From NCBI GenBank assembly GCA_963765625.1, contig CAVXXD010000006.1, positions 62,001 to 126,000 of the forward strand: a stretch of DNA of 64,000 nucleotides, in the 5' to 3' direction. The notes under the pieces were generated by a model, which saw nothing but the letters and a program-made list of their open reading frames with translations, ran no database searches and was not told the DNA's origin. The position numbers and the translations under genes are program-made. The stretch comes from CAVXXD01 sp963765625. GTDB lineage: Bacteria; Actinomycetota; Geothermincolia; Geothermincolales; Geothermincolaceae. Shown here one piece after another: positions 53,008 to 60,898 of the stretch (position 1 is its first letter; the number at the start of each line of letters is the position of its first letter).

Positions 53008-53060
53008 CTCTGGTCATTGCGAGTCAGCTCTGGTCATTGCGAGCGAAGCGAAGCAATCTC
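52993..53060. repeat. GTCATTGCGAG repeat, three units
   Basis: Two 20-base units (52993-53012, 53013-53032) with GTCATTGCGAG and an (C/G)(T/A)AGCTCTG tail, followed by a unit that extends into GCGAAGCGAAGCAATCT. The last 27 bases occur again, inverted, at 57034-57060. Such GCGAAGC elements are scattered mobile palindromes in many bacteria. Confidence 0.8.
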
Positions 53061-53080
53061 TTTAAAGAAAGGCCGGCTCT

Positions 53081-53401
53081 ATGGAATGGGGTTGGATCGG
53101 GGGCATAACGGGGTGCGTCATCGGGCTGGCGGGGGGCATCATCGGCACTTACTTCTCCATTAAGAATACCCGGCCCGGGCGCGAACGCAGTTTCATGATC
53201 AAGTACATCGCGGCTTTCTGGGCCATAGGCATAGCCGTACTCGCCCTGATGCTGCTGGCCGCCTTCGACGTGCTGCCCGAGGCGTTCTACTGGGTGGCCT
53301 GGATCATGTTCATGTGCTTGCTGGGACCCTCCATCGTACTGGGCAACCGGCGCCTGGCCGCCCTCCGCGCGGATGAGAGTGAGCAATCTCCCGATTCCTG
53401 A
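53081..53401 (+). CDS. small membrane protein, 106 residues
   Basis: Not recognised. Three hydrophobic segments: WIGGITGCVIGLAGGIIGTYFSI, YIAAFWAIGIAVLALMLLAAF and AFYWVAWIMFMCLLGPSIVLG, with short polar loops and a polar C-terminal tail. ATG is preceded by AAAGAAAGG. No neighbour suggests a function. Confidence 0.6.
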   Translation: MEWGWIGGITGCVIGLAGGIIGTYFSIKNTRPGRERSFMIKYIAAFWAIGIAVLALMLLAAFDVLPEAFYWVAWIMFMCLLGPSIVLGNRRLAALRADESEQSPDS

Positions 53402-53492
53402 TAAAATATAATTGGAAGCCCGCCAGGGTGTTCCATAGCAGCATAAGTCATAACAGTGTCTGGGTTATCAGACAGGGAACAAGGAGGAAATA

Positions 53493-54678
53493 ATGAGAGG
53501 TTTTCTGGACGGCGTCAACGTAGTCGAACTGAGCACCACGGTCTCCGGGCCGTTCTGCTGCTTCTACCTGGCTGACATGGGCGCCAACGTCATCAAGATC
53601 GAGGAGCCGGGCAAGGGCGACATGGGGCGCTATCTTCCCCCGCTCACCGGCAGCCTCAGCGAGACCTTCTGCGTGCTCAACCGCGGCAAGCAGAGCGTGA
53701 CCCTCAACCTCAAGACCGAGGAAGGCAAGGCCTTGGCCAAGGAGCTGGTAGCCAAGGCCGACGTCTTCGTAGAGAACTTCACCCCGGGTAAAGTGGAAAA
53801 GCTGGGGCTGGACTACGAGAGCGTCAAGAAGGTCAACCCCGGGATCGTCATGTGCTCCATCTCGGGTTACGGGCAGACTGGGCCCTTCTCCAAGCTGCCG
53901 GGTTACGATGGAGTCATCCAGGCTCAGGGCGGCCTGATGAGCATCTGCGGCGATCCCGACAAACCCATGCGCACCGGCATGGTCATCTGCGACTTCACCT
54001 CGGCCATGATGGGCCTCTCCGGCATCCTGGCCGCCCTTTACAGCCGCAGCGTCACCGGCGAGGGCGACTACGTCGACGTGGCCATGCTCGACGTGGCCGC
54101 CAACCTGCTCTCCGCCGACTTCCTGGCCTGGGCCAACCACCAGACCATCACCCCGCGGACCGGCAACCGCTTCCCCTTCGCCACCCCCTTCGACACCTTT
54201 AAGACCAAGGACTCCTTCGTGCTGATCGTGGCGGCCAACGACTCGACCTTCCGCAACCTCTGCAACGCCATCGGCCGGCCCGAGCTGGCCGACGACCCCC
54301 GCTTCGCCGACATGATCACCCGCAACGGCAACCACGCCGAGCTCCAGCCCATCATCGAGGAATGGACCATGCAGCGCACCACCCAGGAAGCGCTGGCCGC
54401 ACTGCTGCCGGCCGGTGCCCCGGCCTCGCCGGTCAACACCGCCAAGGAGGTAGTGGAGTCAGCCCCAGATCGCCGCCAGAGGCATGCTGGTCGACCTGGA
54501 GCAACCGCAGGGCACCATCAAGATCTTCGGCAACTGCATCAAGTCCAGCACCAGCGACATCCGGCCGCGCGGCTACGCCCCGGCACTGGGAGAGCACAAC
54601 GACGCGGTCCTCAAGGACTTCCTCGGCAAGAGCGACTCCGACATCGAGGCCTTGAAAGCCGCCAGCGCCCTGGGCTAA
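53493..54678 (+). CDS. CaiB/BaiF-type (family III) CoA-transferase, one frame break
   Basis: Transfers CoA between carboxylic acids through an aspartyl-CoA intermediate. LDGVNVVELSTTVSGPFCCFYLADMGANVIKIEEPGKGD and the downstream GYGQTGPFSKLPGYD, SGILAALYSRSVTGEGDYVDVAMLDVAANLL (catalytic Asp region) are family hallmarks. A one-base shift near 54463 separates KEVVES from AARGMLVDLEQPQG; the joined protein is about 395 residues. Likely sequence error. ATG after AAGGAGGAA. Followed by a strong terminator. Confidence 0.85.
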
Positions 54679-54710
54679 TCAGCGGCGCGAGCCCGCACCG
54701 CCCTGAACAA

Positions 54711-54747
54711 GAAGGCCTCCGTCAACCGGAGGCCTTCTTCTTTTCTC
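54711..54747 (+). terminator. rho-independent terminator of the CaiB-type gene
   Basis: GAAGGCCTCCG and CGGAGGCCTTC form a perfect 11-bp stem with a TCAAC loop followed by TTCTTTTCTC. The 3' end lies at the stop of the convergent small gene, so it can serve both. Confidence 0.88.
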
Positions 54748-55009
54748 ACGAGCCAGTGAAGTAGATTACAAAGAAGAAAGCGGAGGCTCCCAACATGGCA
54801 GTGCCTGCGATCAAACCGAAAACGCCAATGATCCCGTAGCGGATCTTCCATGATGTCTGATTGTCCATCGGTGGATTAAAAGAATCATATCTTGAATAGA
54901 TCTTCTTTTGATTAGAGACAACGTATTTGCAGACGAATAACCCCAACCCAAAAGAGATTATCCCCATGATCAGCGTGACGATCGCCGGCGTTAAAGAACC
55001 TGGTTCCAA
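54746..55009 (-). CDS. small two-helix membrane protein, 87 residues
   Basis: Not recognised. Two hydrophobic segments, PAIVTLIMGIISFGLGLFVC and YGIIGVFGLIAGTAMLGASAFFFVIYF, joined by a polar loop with NQKKIYSRYDSFNPP. The TTG at 55009 is preferred because GGAGGGAGG lies seven bases upstream; an ATG 24 bases further up has no ribosome site. Codon use is visibly more AT-rich than its neighbours, so it may be acquired. Confidence 0.5.
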   Translation of the reverse strand: MEPGSLTPAIVTLIMGIISFGLGLFVCKYVVSNQKKIYSRYDSFNPPMDNQTSWKIRYGIIGVFGLIAGTAMLGASAFFFVIYFTGS

Positions 55010-55138
55010 CCCGCGACCTCCCTCCATCATCATTTCGCGCGTAGTTATTATGCATTGCCTCCGGGCTGGGTTGTTTAAAGTGTACCGGAACGAGAAAGAA
55101 AACAGTATAAGTACCAAGCCTGGAGGGAGGAGGGCTAG

Positions 55139-55504
55139 ATGCCGAGCGTTATTCATTTCGAGATCAACGCCGACGATACCGGGCGGGCGGTGGAGTTCTA
55201 TCGCAACGTCTTCGGGTGGGCCATCGAAGGCTGGGAGGGGCCCATGGAGTACTGGCTCATAACCACCCATGCCGAGGGAGAGCCGGGCATCAACGGCGCC
55301 ATCACCAGGCGCATGGAGAGCCATGCCACCGTCAATACCATCGACGTGCCCGACGTCGACGAGTACATGACCAAAGTGACGGCCGCCGGGGGCCAGGTGG
55401 TCAGCCCGCGCATGACCGTCCCGGGCGTGGGCCACATGGCTTACTGCCGCGACAGCGAGGGCAACGCCTTCGGCATCATGCAGACCGACCCCGGCGCGGC
55501 CTGA
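55139..55504 (+). CDS. VOC (glyoxalase/bleomycin-resistance) superfamily protein
   Basis: A 121-residue two-repeat VOC protein: VIHFEINADDTGRAVEFYRNVFGW at the start and VPGVGHMAYCRDSEGNAFGIMQ at the end. His6, Glu8 and the C-terminal AFGIMQ region fit a metal-binding VOC core, but function ranges from isomerases to sequestering proteins. ATG after GGAGGGAGG. Confidence 0.75.
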   Translation: MPSVIHFEINADDTGRAVEFYRNVFGWAIEGWEGPMEYWLITTHAEGEPGINGAITRRMESHATVNTIDVPDVDEYMTKVTAAGGQVVSPRMTVPGVGHMAYCRDSEGNAFGIMQTDPGAA

Positions 55505-55568
55505 TAGCGGTTGCCCTGCCCGGGTTTTCTGTCACCTGCGCCACCTATACTTTTTCCAGGTGATAAAA

Positions 55569-55733
55569 ATGGAAAAGAAAAACTACATCAAAGCCCGGGA
55601 GCAGTTGAACGAATCCTTCTCCACCGTGGACACGGCGGCGGATTACCTCCTGGAGATCATGCGCATCTGGACCGAGCACGGCTTCCTGGCCGGCGAGTGG
55701 TCCTGCACCCTCAAGCGGGAAGAAGCGGTCTGA
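55569..55733 (+). CDS. small hypothetical protein, 54 residues
   Basis: A 54-codon frame starting MEKKNYIKAREQLNESFSTV and ending AGEWSCTLKREEAV, preceded by AGGTG eight bases upstream. It is an amphipathic helix (TVDTAADYLLEIMRIWTEHG) with one cysteine. The codon pattern and ribosome site support it, but no family is recognised. Confidence 0.45.
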   Translation: MEKKNYIKAREQLNESFSTVDTAADYLLEIMRIWTEHGFLAGEWSCTLKREEAV

Positions 55734-55769
55734 GAAAGGCGCGGCCTTTTCGCTCGATCACTACACCTT

Positions 55770-55795
55770 GATCGCTTCGCTGCGTTCGCGATGAC
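55770..55795. repeat. variant GCGAAGC-type repeat
   Basis: ATCGCTTCGCTGCG then TTCGCGATGAC is a diverged, inverted member of the GTCATTGCGAG family, about 2.7 kb from the first copy. Confidence 0.55.
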
Positions 55796-55817
55796 GACGA
55801 AGCCTGGCAATAATCCC

Positions 55818-56988
55818 CTAAGGTTTATACAGCGGCGACATCTGGCGCAGCTTGTCGATGATGGGCGGCAGCTCGGCCAGCAGGTAGTCGATATCCTCTT
55901 CGGTATTGAGCCGCCCCAGCGAGAAGCGGAGGGAGCCGTGTGACTCCTCGGGGGGAAGGCCGATGGCCAGCAGCACGTGGGAGGGCTCCAGCGCCTCGGA
56001 CGAGCAGGCCGAGCCGGTGGAGCTGGCCAGGCCCAGGAAGTCCAGGTTGAGGCAGATGGACTCCCCCTCGATGAAACGGAAGCGGAAGTGGACGTTGTTG
56101 GGCAGGCGCGAAGTGGGGTGGCCGTTGAGGTAAGCCTCGGGGATGCTCTCCAGCACGCCCCTGATCAGTTTGTCCCGCAGAGGCAGCAGGTGGGCGGTGC
56201 GCTCCTCTCTTCTCAGCATGGCCAGTTCCATGGCCTTGCCGAAGCCGATGATGCCGGGGGTGTTCTCGGTGCCCGCGCGCCGCTTGCGCTCCTGGGCTCC
56301 GCCGTGGATGAAGGAGTGGAGCCGGGTGCCCTTGCGCACGTAGAGACATCCGACGCCCTTGGGGCCGTAGAGCTTGTGGGCGGAGGCACTGAGCAGGTCC
56401 ACCCCCAATTTGCTCACGTCGATGTCCAGAGCGCCCGCCGTCTGCACCGCGTCGGTATGGAAATAGACCCCGGCCTCGCGGGTGATCTCCGATATCTCCC
56501 TGATGGGCTCGATGGTGCCGATCTCGTTGTTGGCGTGCATCACCGAGACGATGGCGGTGCGCGGTGTGATGGCCTTACGCACATCCTCCGGGTTCGACCA
56601 GGCCGTACCCGTCGACCGGGAGGATGGTCACCTCACAGCCCTGCTTCTCGAGATAGTGGCACGACTCCAGTACCGCGTGGTGCTCGATGGATGTGGTGAT
56701 GATATGGTCGCGCTCGCCGCCTTTTTCTTTAAAGAAGGAGATGGTGCCCTTGAGGGCATGGTTGTCCGCCTCGGTGCCCCCGCTGGTGAAGACGATCTCC
56801 TCCGGCCGGGCGCCCAGGGCCGCGGCCACCCGCTCGCGCGCCTCCTCGATGGCCTGCCTCACTTCGATGCCGGTCTCGTAGACGCTGGAAGGGTTGCCGA
56901 AGCGCTCGCTGAAGTAGGGCATCATCGCCTCCAGCACCTCGGGGTGGGTGGGCGTGGTCGCCGCGTAGTCCATGTATATCTGCTTCAT
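55818..56988 (-). CDS. iscS: cysteine desulfurase IscS/NifS type, one frame break
   Basis: PLP enzyme that takes sulfur from cysteine for iron-sulfur clusters and thio-tRNA. YMDYAATTPTHPEVLEAM, SGGTEADNHAL, ITTSIEHHAVL, HANNEIGTIEP, HTDAVQTAG, SASAHKLYGPKG with the PLP Lys, and the catalytic loop SSTGSACSSEALEPSHVL are all there. N- and C-terminal parts are in different frames, meeting at about 56590 (GYGLV... / ...RKAITPRTAIVS); one base restores about 390 residues. Follows the Rrf2 regulator, a common pair; iscU is absent. Confidence 0.88.
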
Positions 56989-57033
56989 TCCTTCATCAAC
57001 CTCCACTGCCGGTTTTCTTCTTCAATGTTTATA

Positions 57034-57060
57034 AGATTGCTTCGCTTCGCTCGCAATGAC
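57034..57060. repeat. GCGAAGC repeat, exact inverted copy
   Basis: The 27 bases are the exact reverse complement of 53033-53059. It sits in the spacer between the Rrf2 gene and iscS. Confidence 0.8.
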
Positions 57061-57061
57061 T

Positions 57062-57514
57062 TTAGATGTAATACATCTCGCTGGTTTCGGCGCACATTTT
57101 CTCCTGAGCCCGTACCAGTTCCTCCAGGGTGGTCTCCTCCATCACCCCGCGCATCGCTTCCTGGAGGCGCTCCCAGAAGAGCCGGGTGGCGCAGGCCTCG
57201 GAACGGGCGCAGGAACCTTCTTCTTCCACGCATTCGACCAGCTGGAAGAAGCCGGCGATAGCGCCGACCACCTCCATCATGGTTATCTGGGCGGCGGGGC
57301 GGGCCAGGTAGTACCCTCCCTTGGGGCCCCTGACGCTACGAAGCAGCCCGGCGGTGCGCAGGCTGTTTACTATGTGCTCCAGGTAACGCTCACTGATGCC
57401 CTGCCGCTCGGCGATGTCCCGGAGGAGCACCGGCTCGCCCTCCCCCTGGTGCATGGCCACATCCAGCATGGCCCGCACCCCGTATCGCGGCTTGGTCGGT
57501 ACGCGAAAGCTCAT
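57062..57514 (-). CDS. iscR: Rrf2-family regulator, IscR-like
   Basis: A 150-residue winged-helix regulator. VRAMLDVAMHQGEGEPVLLRDIAERQGISERYLEHIVNSLRTAGLLRSVRGPKGGYYLARP is the Rrf2 HTH and wing. Three cysteines in CVEEEGSCARSEAC, about one residue off the IscR spacing, can hold a [2Fe-2S] cluster, so it probably senses iron-sulfur status. It is upstream of iscS and a 19-bp palindrome lies in its promoter. Confidence 0.87.
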   Translation of the reverse strand: MSFRVPTKPRYGVRAMLDVAMHQGEGEPVLLRDIAERQGISERYLEHIVNSLRTAGLLRSVRGPKGGYYLARPAAQITMMEVVGAIAGFFQLVECVEEEGSCARSEACATRLFWERLQEAMRGVMEETTLEELVRAQEKMCAETSEMYYI

Positions 57515-57541
57515 TCCGCCTCCTAATACTAATAATCGATA

Positions 57542-57560
57542 GGGTTAATATATTTAACCC
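57542..57560. promoter_or_regulatory. palindromic operator upstream of the Rrf2 gene
   Basis: GGGTTAA-TATAT-TTAACCC is a perfect palindrome 28 bases before the ATG of the Rrf2 gene. It likely overlaps the promoter and would be the autoregulatory site. Confidence 0.65.
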
Positions 57561-57586
57561 CCCCGAGGTTGTCAATAAAGAGGAGG

Positions 57587-60322
57587 TCAGGCTCTCTTGT
57601 CGCGGTTGACGAAGACCTTGATGCGGTCGATGAGCAGCACCGGCGCCAGCGAACAGCCCAACACCACCAACCAGGCGGTGGAAGTCAGCGAAGTGGTGCC
57701 GAAGGCTTCCATCAGTGGCGGAACGGTCACCACCACGATCTGTAACGCCAGGGAGACGATCAGGGATAGGGGAAGCATGCGGTTGTCGAAGAATTTCATC
57801 TTAAAGAAGGAGACGTGTTCGGAACGGCAGTTGTAAGAGTGGAGCAATTGGGCGAAGACCAGGGTGCAGAAGACGACGGTCTGCACCGCCTGCAGCCCCG
57901 GCTCTTGCAGCGCCTCGTCGCTGAAAGCGAAGAAGTCGGCGTACAGCCAGTAACGGGCGAGAAAGAATGCCGTCAGCGCGCCGGTGGCCAGCAGGACACC
58001 CTGCCAGGCCAGCATAAGCAGCTTGCGCCCGGACAGCACCCTTTCCGCCAGGTCGCGGGGATAGCGGGTCATGATGCCGGGGGAGGGGGTATCCACCCCC
58101 AGGGCCATAGCCGGAAAGCCGTCGGTGACCAGGTTGATCCAGAGCACCTGCACCGCCAGCAGGGGAGCCTCCCCCACGATGATCATGGCCAGGAACATGG
58201 TCACCACCTCGCTGATATTGCAGGATAGCAGGAAGTAGATGAACTTCTTGAGGTTCTCGAAGATAACCCGCCCTTCATTGACCGCCTGCACGATGGTGGC
58301 GAAGTTGTCATCGGCCAGCACCATGTCCGCCGCCTCCTTACTGACGTCGGTGCCGGTGATGCCCATGGCCACGCCGATGTCGGCATGCTTCAGGGCGGGA
58401 GCGTCGTTGACGCCGTCACCGGTCATGGCCACCACGGCGCCCCGCGCCTTCCAGGCGCTGACTATCTTGACCTTGTCGGCCGGGGATACGCGGGCGTAGA
58501 CCCCGATGTTCTCCACCCTGGCGGCCAGTTCCTCGTCGGAGATGAGGCTGAGCTCGTGGCCGGGCATAACGTCCTCTTCAGGCGTGAGGATGCCCAGTTC
58601 GGTGGCTATGGCGCTGGCGGTCACGGCGTGGTCGCCGGTGATCATCACCACCCCGATGTGGGCCTGGCGGCAGGCCTCGAGGGCGGGGAGCACCTCCGGC
58701 CGCGGCGGGTCGATCATCCCCACCAGCCCGGCGAATATCTCCTCCGTCTCCAGGGAAGCATCCTCCAGGTCGTCCGGCATCCTGTCCAGCGGGCGGTAGG
58801 AAAAAGCCAGGGTACGCAGGCCCCGCCCGGCCATCTCCTCCGCCTCTCCCAGCACCAGCGAATTAGTCTCGTGGGTGAGGGGGGCCGCGCCTCCCGGCAT
58901 GTGGATGCGGGCACAGCGAGAGGCGATGACCTCAGGGGCGCCCTTGGAAAAGAGCAAGTAAGGGGACCCGGCCAGTTCGAACTCCTCTTCCGCCAGTTTA
59001 CTGTCTTCCACCCGGTGCAGGGTGCTCATCATCTTGCGGTCGCTCTCGAAAGGTATCTCTCCGGTGCGGGGGTAGAGGGCGGTGAACCGCTCGCGGTCGA
59101 AACCCAGTGATTCCGCCATCTTCAGCAGGCCGACCTCCGTCCCCTCGCCCACGAAACCTCCCTCCTGCCACCAGGCGTCGTTGCAGAGGGTGGAGATGAC
59201 CAGGACGGCGGATGCGGTCTCCGCGGCCTCCTCGCTTCCTTCTTCAAAATCCAGATCGATATGCTCCACCTCGGGCATCCACACCTGGCGGGCGGTCATC
59301 TCGCTGCGGGTCAGGGTGCCGGTCTTGTCGGTGCAGATGACACTGGTGGAACCGAGCGTCTCCACCGCCGCCAGGCGGCGGATGATGGCTTTTTCCTCCG
59401 CCATTCTCCGCACGCCCAGGGAGAGGGCCACGGTGACGATGGCCGCCAGGCCTTCCGGGATGGCCGCCACCGCCAGGCTCACGCTGAAAAGAAAGAGGGT
59501 CTCCCACTGCTCCCCCTCGATCAGGCCCAGCCCGAATATCAGGGCGCAGATGGCCAGGCAGAGCAGGGCGATGCGCTTGCCGGTAACGTCGAGTTCCTCC
59601 TGCAGGGGAGTCCGGGACTCCTCCGCTTCCTCCAGCAGGGTGGCGATGGCCCCCATCTGGGTGCGGCGGCCCGTCTCCACCACCACCGCCTCGCCCCGGC
59701 CCTTTTCCACGAAGGTGCCCTGAAAGATCATGTTGTCCTGGTCACCCGGTCCCAGGGAGGCGGCCTCCAGCCCGGCAGTGCGCTTGGCGCTGGCCTCCGC
59801 CTCACCGGTGAGGGAGGCTTCGTTGACGCGTAGCGAGGAAACGGCCAGGAGGCGGGCGTCGGCCGAGATATGGTCCCCCTCCTCTATCAGCATGATGTCC
59901 CCCGGCACCAGCGCTTCCGCTGCTACCGTCTCCACCTTGCCGGCGCGGCGCACCCGCACGGTGGGGGCACTGAGCTTCTTTAAAGCCATCAGGGCCTTCT
60001 CGGCCCGGAATTCCTGCACGAAGCCCAAGACGGCGTTGGCCAGCACGATGGCCAGGATGACTGCCATGTCCACCCATTCCTTGAGCAGGGCGCCGGAGAC
60101 CACCGCGGCGGCCAGAAGGACGTAGATCATGAAATCCTTGAACTGGTTGAGGAAGATGGCCAGGGGGTGGGTGGGCTTGGCTTCCCCCAGCACGTTGCGC
60201 CCGTACTGGTGCAGGCGGGCCTCGGCGGTGCCGGAGTCCAGGCCCTGCCCTTCTTCCACCTCCAGGGTGGAGAGGGCCTCTTCCGTCGTCAGGTTGTACC
60301 AGGCTCTGTCTTTTAGCGTCAT
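57587..60322 (-). CDS. P-type cation-transporting ATPase (calcium pump-like)
   Basis: A 911-residue P2-type ATPase. N-terminal cation ATPase motif, LTGEAEASAK (variant of TGES), PEGLAAIVTVALSLGVRRM in the fourth membrane helix, CTDKTGTLT with the phosphorylated Asp, MITGDHAVTA and MTGDGVNDAPALKHADIGVAMG. Ten membrane helices with the usual 4+6 layout, and HSYNCRSEHVSFF near the end. The PEGL form suggests Ca2+, possibly other cations. ATG 60322 is chosen since a TATAAT box sits seven bases upstream; a longer start at 60364 lacks support. Confidence 0.88.
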   Translation of the reverse strand: MTLKDRAWYNLTTEEALSTLEVEEGQGLDSGTAEARLHQYGRNVLGEAKPTHPLAIFLNQFKDFMIYVLLAAAVVSGALLKEWVDMAVILAIVLANAVLGFVQEFRAEKALMALKKLSAPTVRVRRAGKVETVAAEALVPGDIMLIEEGDHISADARLLAVSSLRVNEASLTGEAEASAKRTAGLEAASLGPGDQDNMIFQGTFVEKGRGEAVVVETGRRTQMGAIATLLEEAEESRTPLQEELDVTGKRIALLCLAICALIFGLGLIEGEQWETLFLFSVSLAVAAIPEGLAAIVTVALSLGVRRMAEEKAIIRRLAAVETLGSTSVICTDKTGTLTRSEMTARQVWMPEVEHIDLDFEEGSEEAAETASAVLVISTLCNDAWWQEGGFVGEGTEVGLLKMAESLGFDRERFTALYPRTGEIPFESDRKMMSTLHRVEDSKLAEEEFELAGSPYLLFSKGAPEVIASRCARIHMPGGAAPLTHETNSLVLGEAEEMAGRGLRTLAFSYRPLDRMPDDLEDASLETEEIFAGLVGMIDPPRPEVLPALEACRQAHIGVVMITGDHAVTASAIATELGILTPEEDVMPGHELSLISDEELAARVENIGVYARVSPADKVKIVSAWKARGAVVAMTGDGVNDAPALKHADIGVAMGITGTDVSKEAADMVLADDNFATIVQAVNEGRVIFENLKKFIYFLLSCNISEVVTMFLAMIIVGEAPLLAVQVLWINLVTDGFPAMALGVDTPSPGIMTRYPRDLAERVLSGRKLLMLAWQGVLLATGALTAFFLARYWLYADFFAFSDEALQEPGLQAVQTVVFCTLVFAQLLHSYNCRSEHVSFFKMKFFDNRMLPLSLIVSLALQIVVVTVPPLMEAFGTTSLTSTAWLVVLGCSLAPVLLIDRIKVFVNRDKRA

Positions 60323-60335
60323 GCGGAATATTATA
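60323..60335 (-). promoter_or_regulatory. probable leaderless promoter of the cation ATPase
   Basis: On the minus strand TATAAT is followed by ATTCCGC and the ATG, with no ribosome site. Confidence 0.45.
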
Positions 60336-60449
60336 TATTCTCGAACCCCCCATGTCCCCACCATCCGGTGCGGAACGCGCGGCGATTGAAGAATAAGTCC
60401 TGCGTCTGCTATCTTTAATTCCTAGGGTTGCAGCGAGGATGGGAGATAG

Positions 60450-60896
60450 ATGCCGGAGATCGTTTACGTGGCGCTTAAGTTCACCACCCTCCTGGCGCTG
60501 TACGTCTTCATCATCGCGGTGATACGTTCCCTCTACCTCGACTTGCTGCCGCGGGAGAGGCGGGTGAAGGCGGACAGCGCCAAGGCGGCGCGGTTGAAGA
60601 AAGCCACCACCCCATGGCTTAAGGTTATATCCGAGGGGAAGACGGCCTCGAAACGATACAATCTCGGCACGGAGACCATCTTCGGCCGGGACACCGGGTG
60701 CCAGATATGCCTTGACGACGAGTTCGTCTCCCAACTTCACGCACGGGTCGTGAACAGCCAGGGACGTTACATCCTGGAGGATCTGGGCAGCACCAACGGC
60801 ACTTACGTGAACGGCCGGAAGATCAAAGACCCGGTAGACCTGCGTCATGGGGACCGCATCAAGATCGGGGGGATCCTGATGGAGTTCAGGAGGTAG
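60450..60896 (+). CDS. FHA-domain membrane protein (FhaB-like)
   Basis: A 148-residue protein with one N-terminal membrane segment (FTTLLALYVFIIAVIRSLYL) and a C-terminal FHA domain (IFGRDTGCQICLDDEFVSQLHARV, YILEDLGSTNGTYVNGRKI), which binds phosphothreonine peptides. In Actinobacteria FhaB-type proteins dock to PknB and wall-division proteins. ATG after GGATGGGAG. First gene of an operon; two bases separate it from the PP2C gene. Confidence 0.88.
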   Translation: MPEIVYVALKFTTLLALYVFIIAVIRSLYLDLLPRERRVKADSAKAARLKKATTPWLKVISEGKTASKRYNLGTETIFGRDTGCQICLDDEFVSQLHARVVNSQGRYILEDLGSTNGTYVNGRKIKDPVDLRHGDRIKIGGILMEFRR

Positions 60897-60898
60897 AC

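Noticed and set aside
52993..53060. Short tandem repeats as a CRISPR array
   Set aside because: Units are adjacent without spacers of regular length and match the dispersed GCGAAGC repeat type; no cas genes are present.
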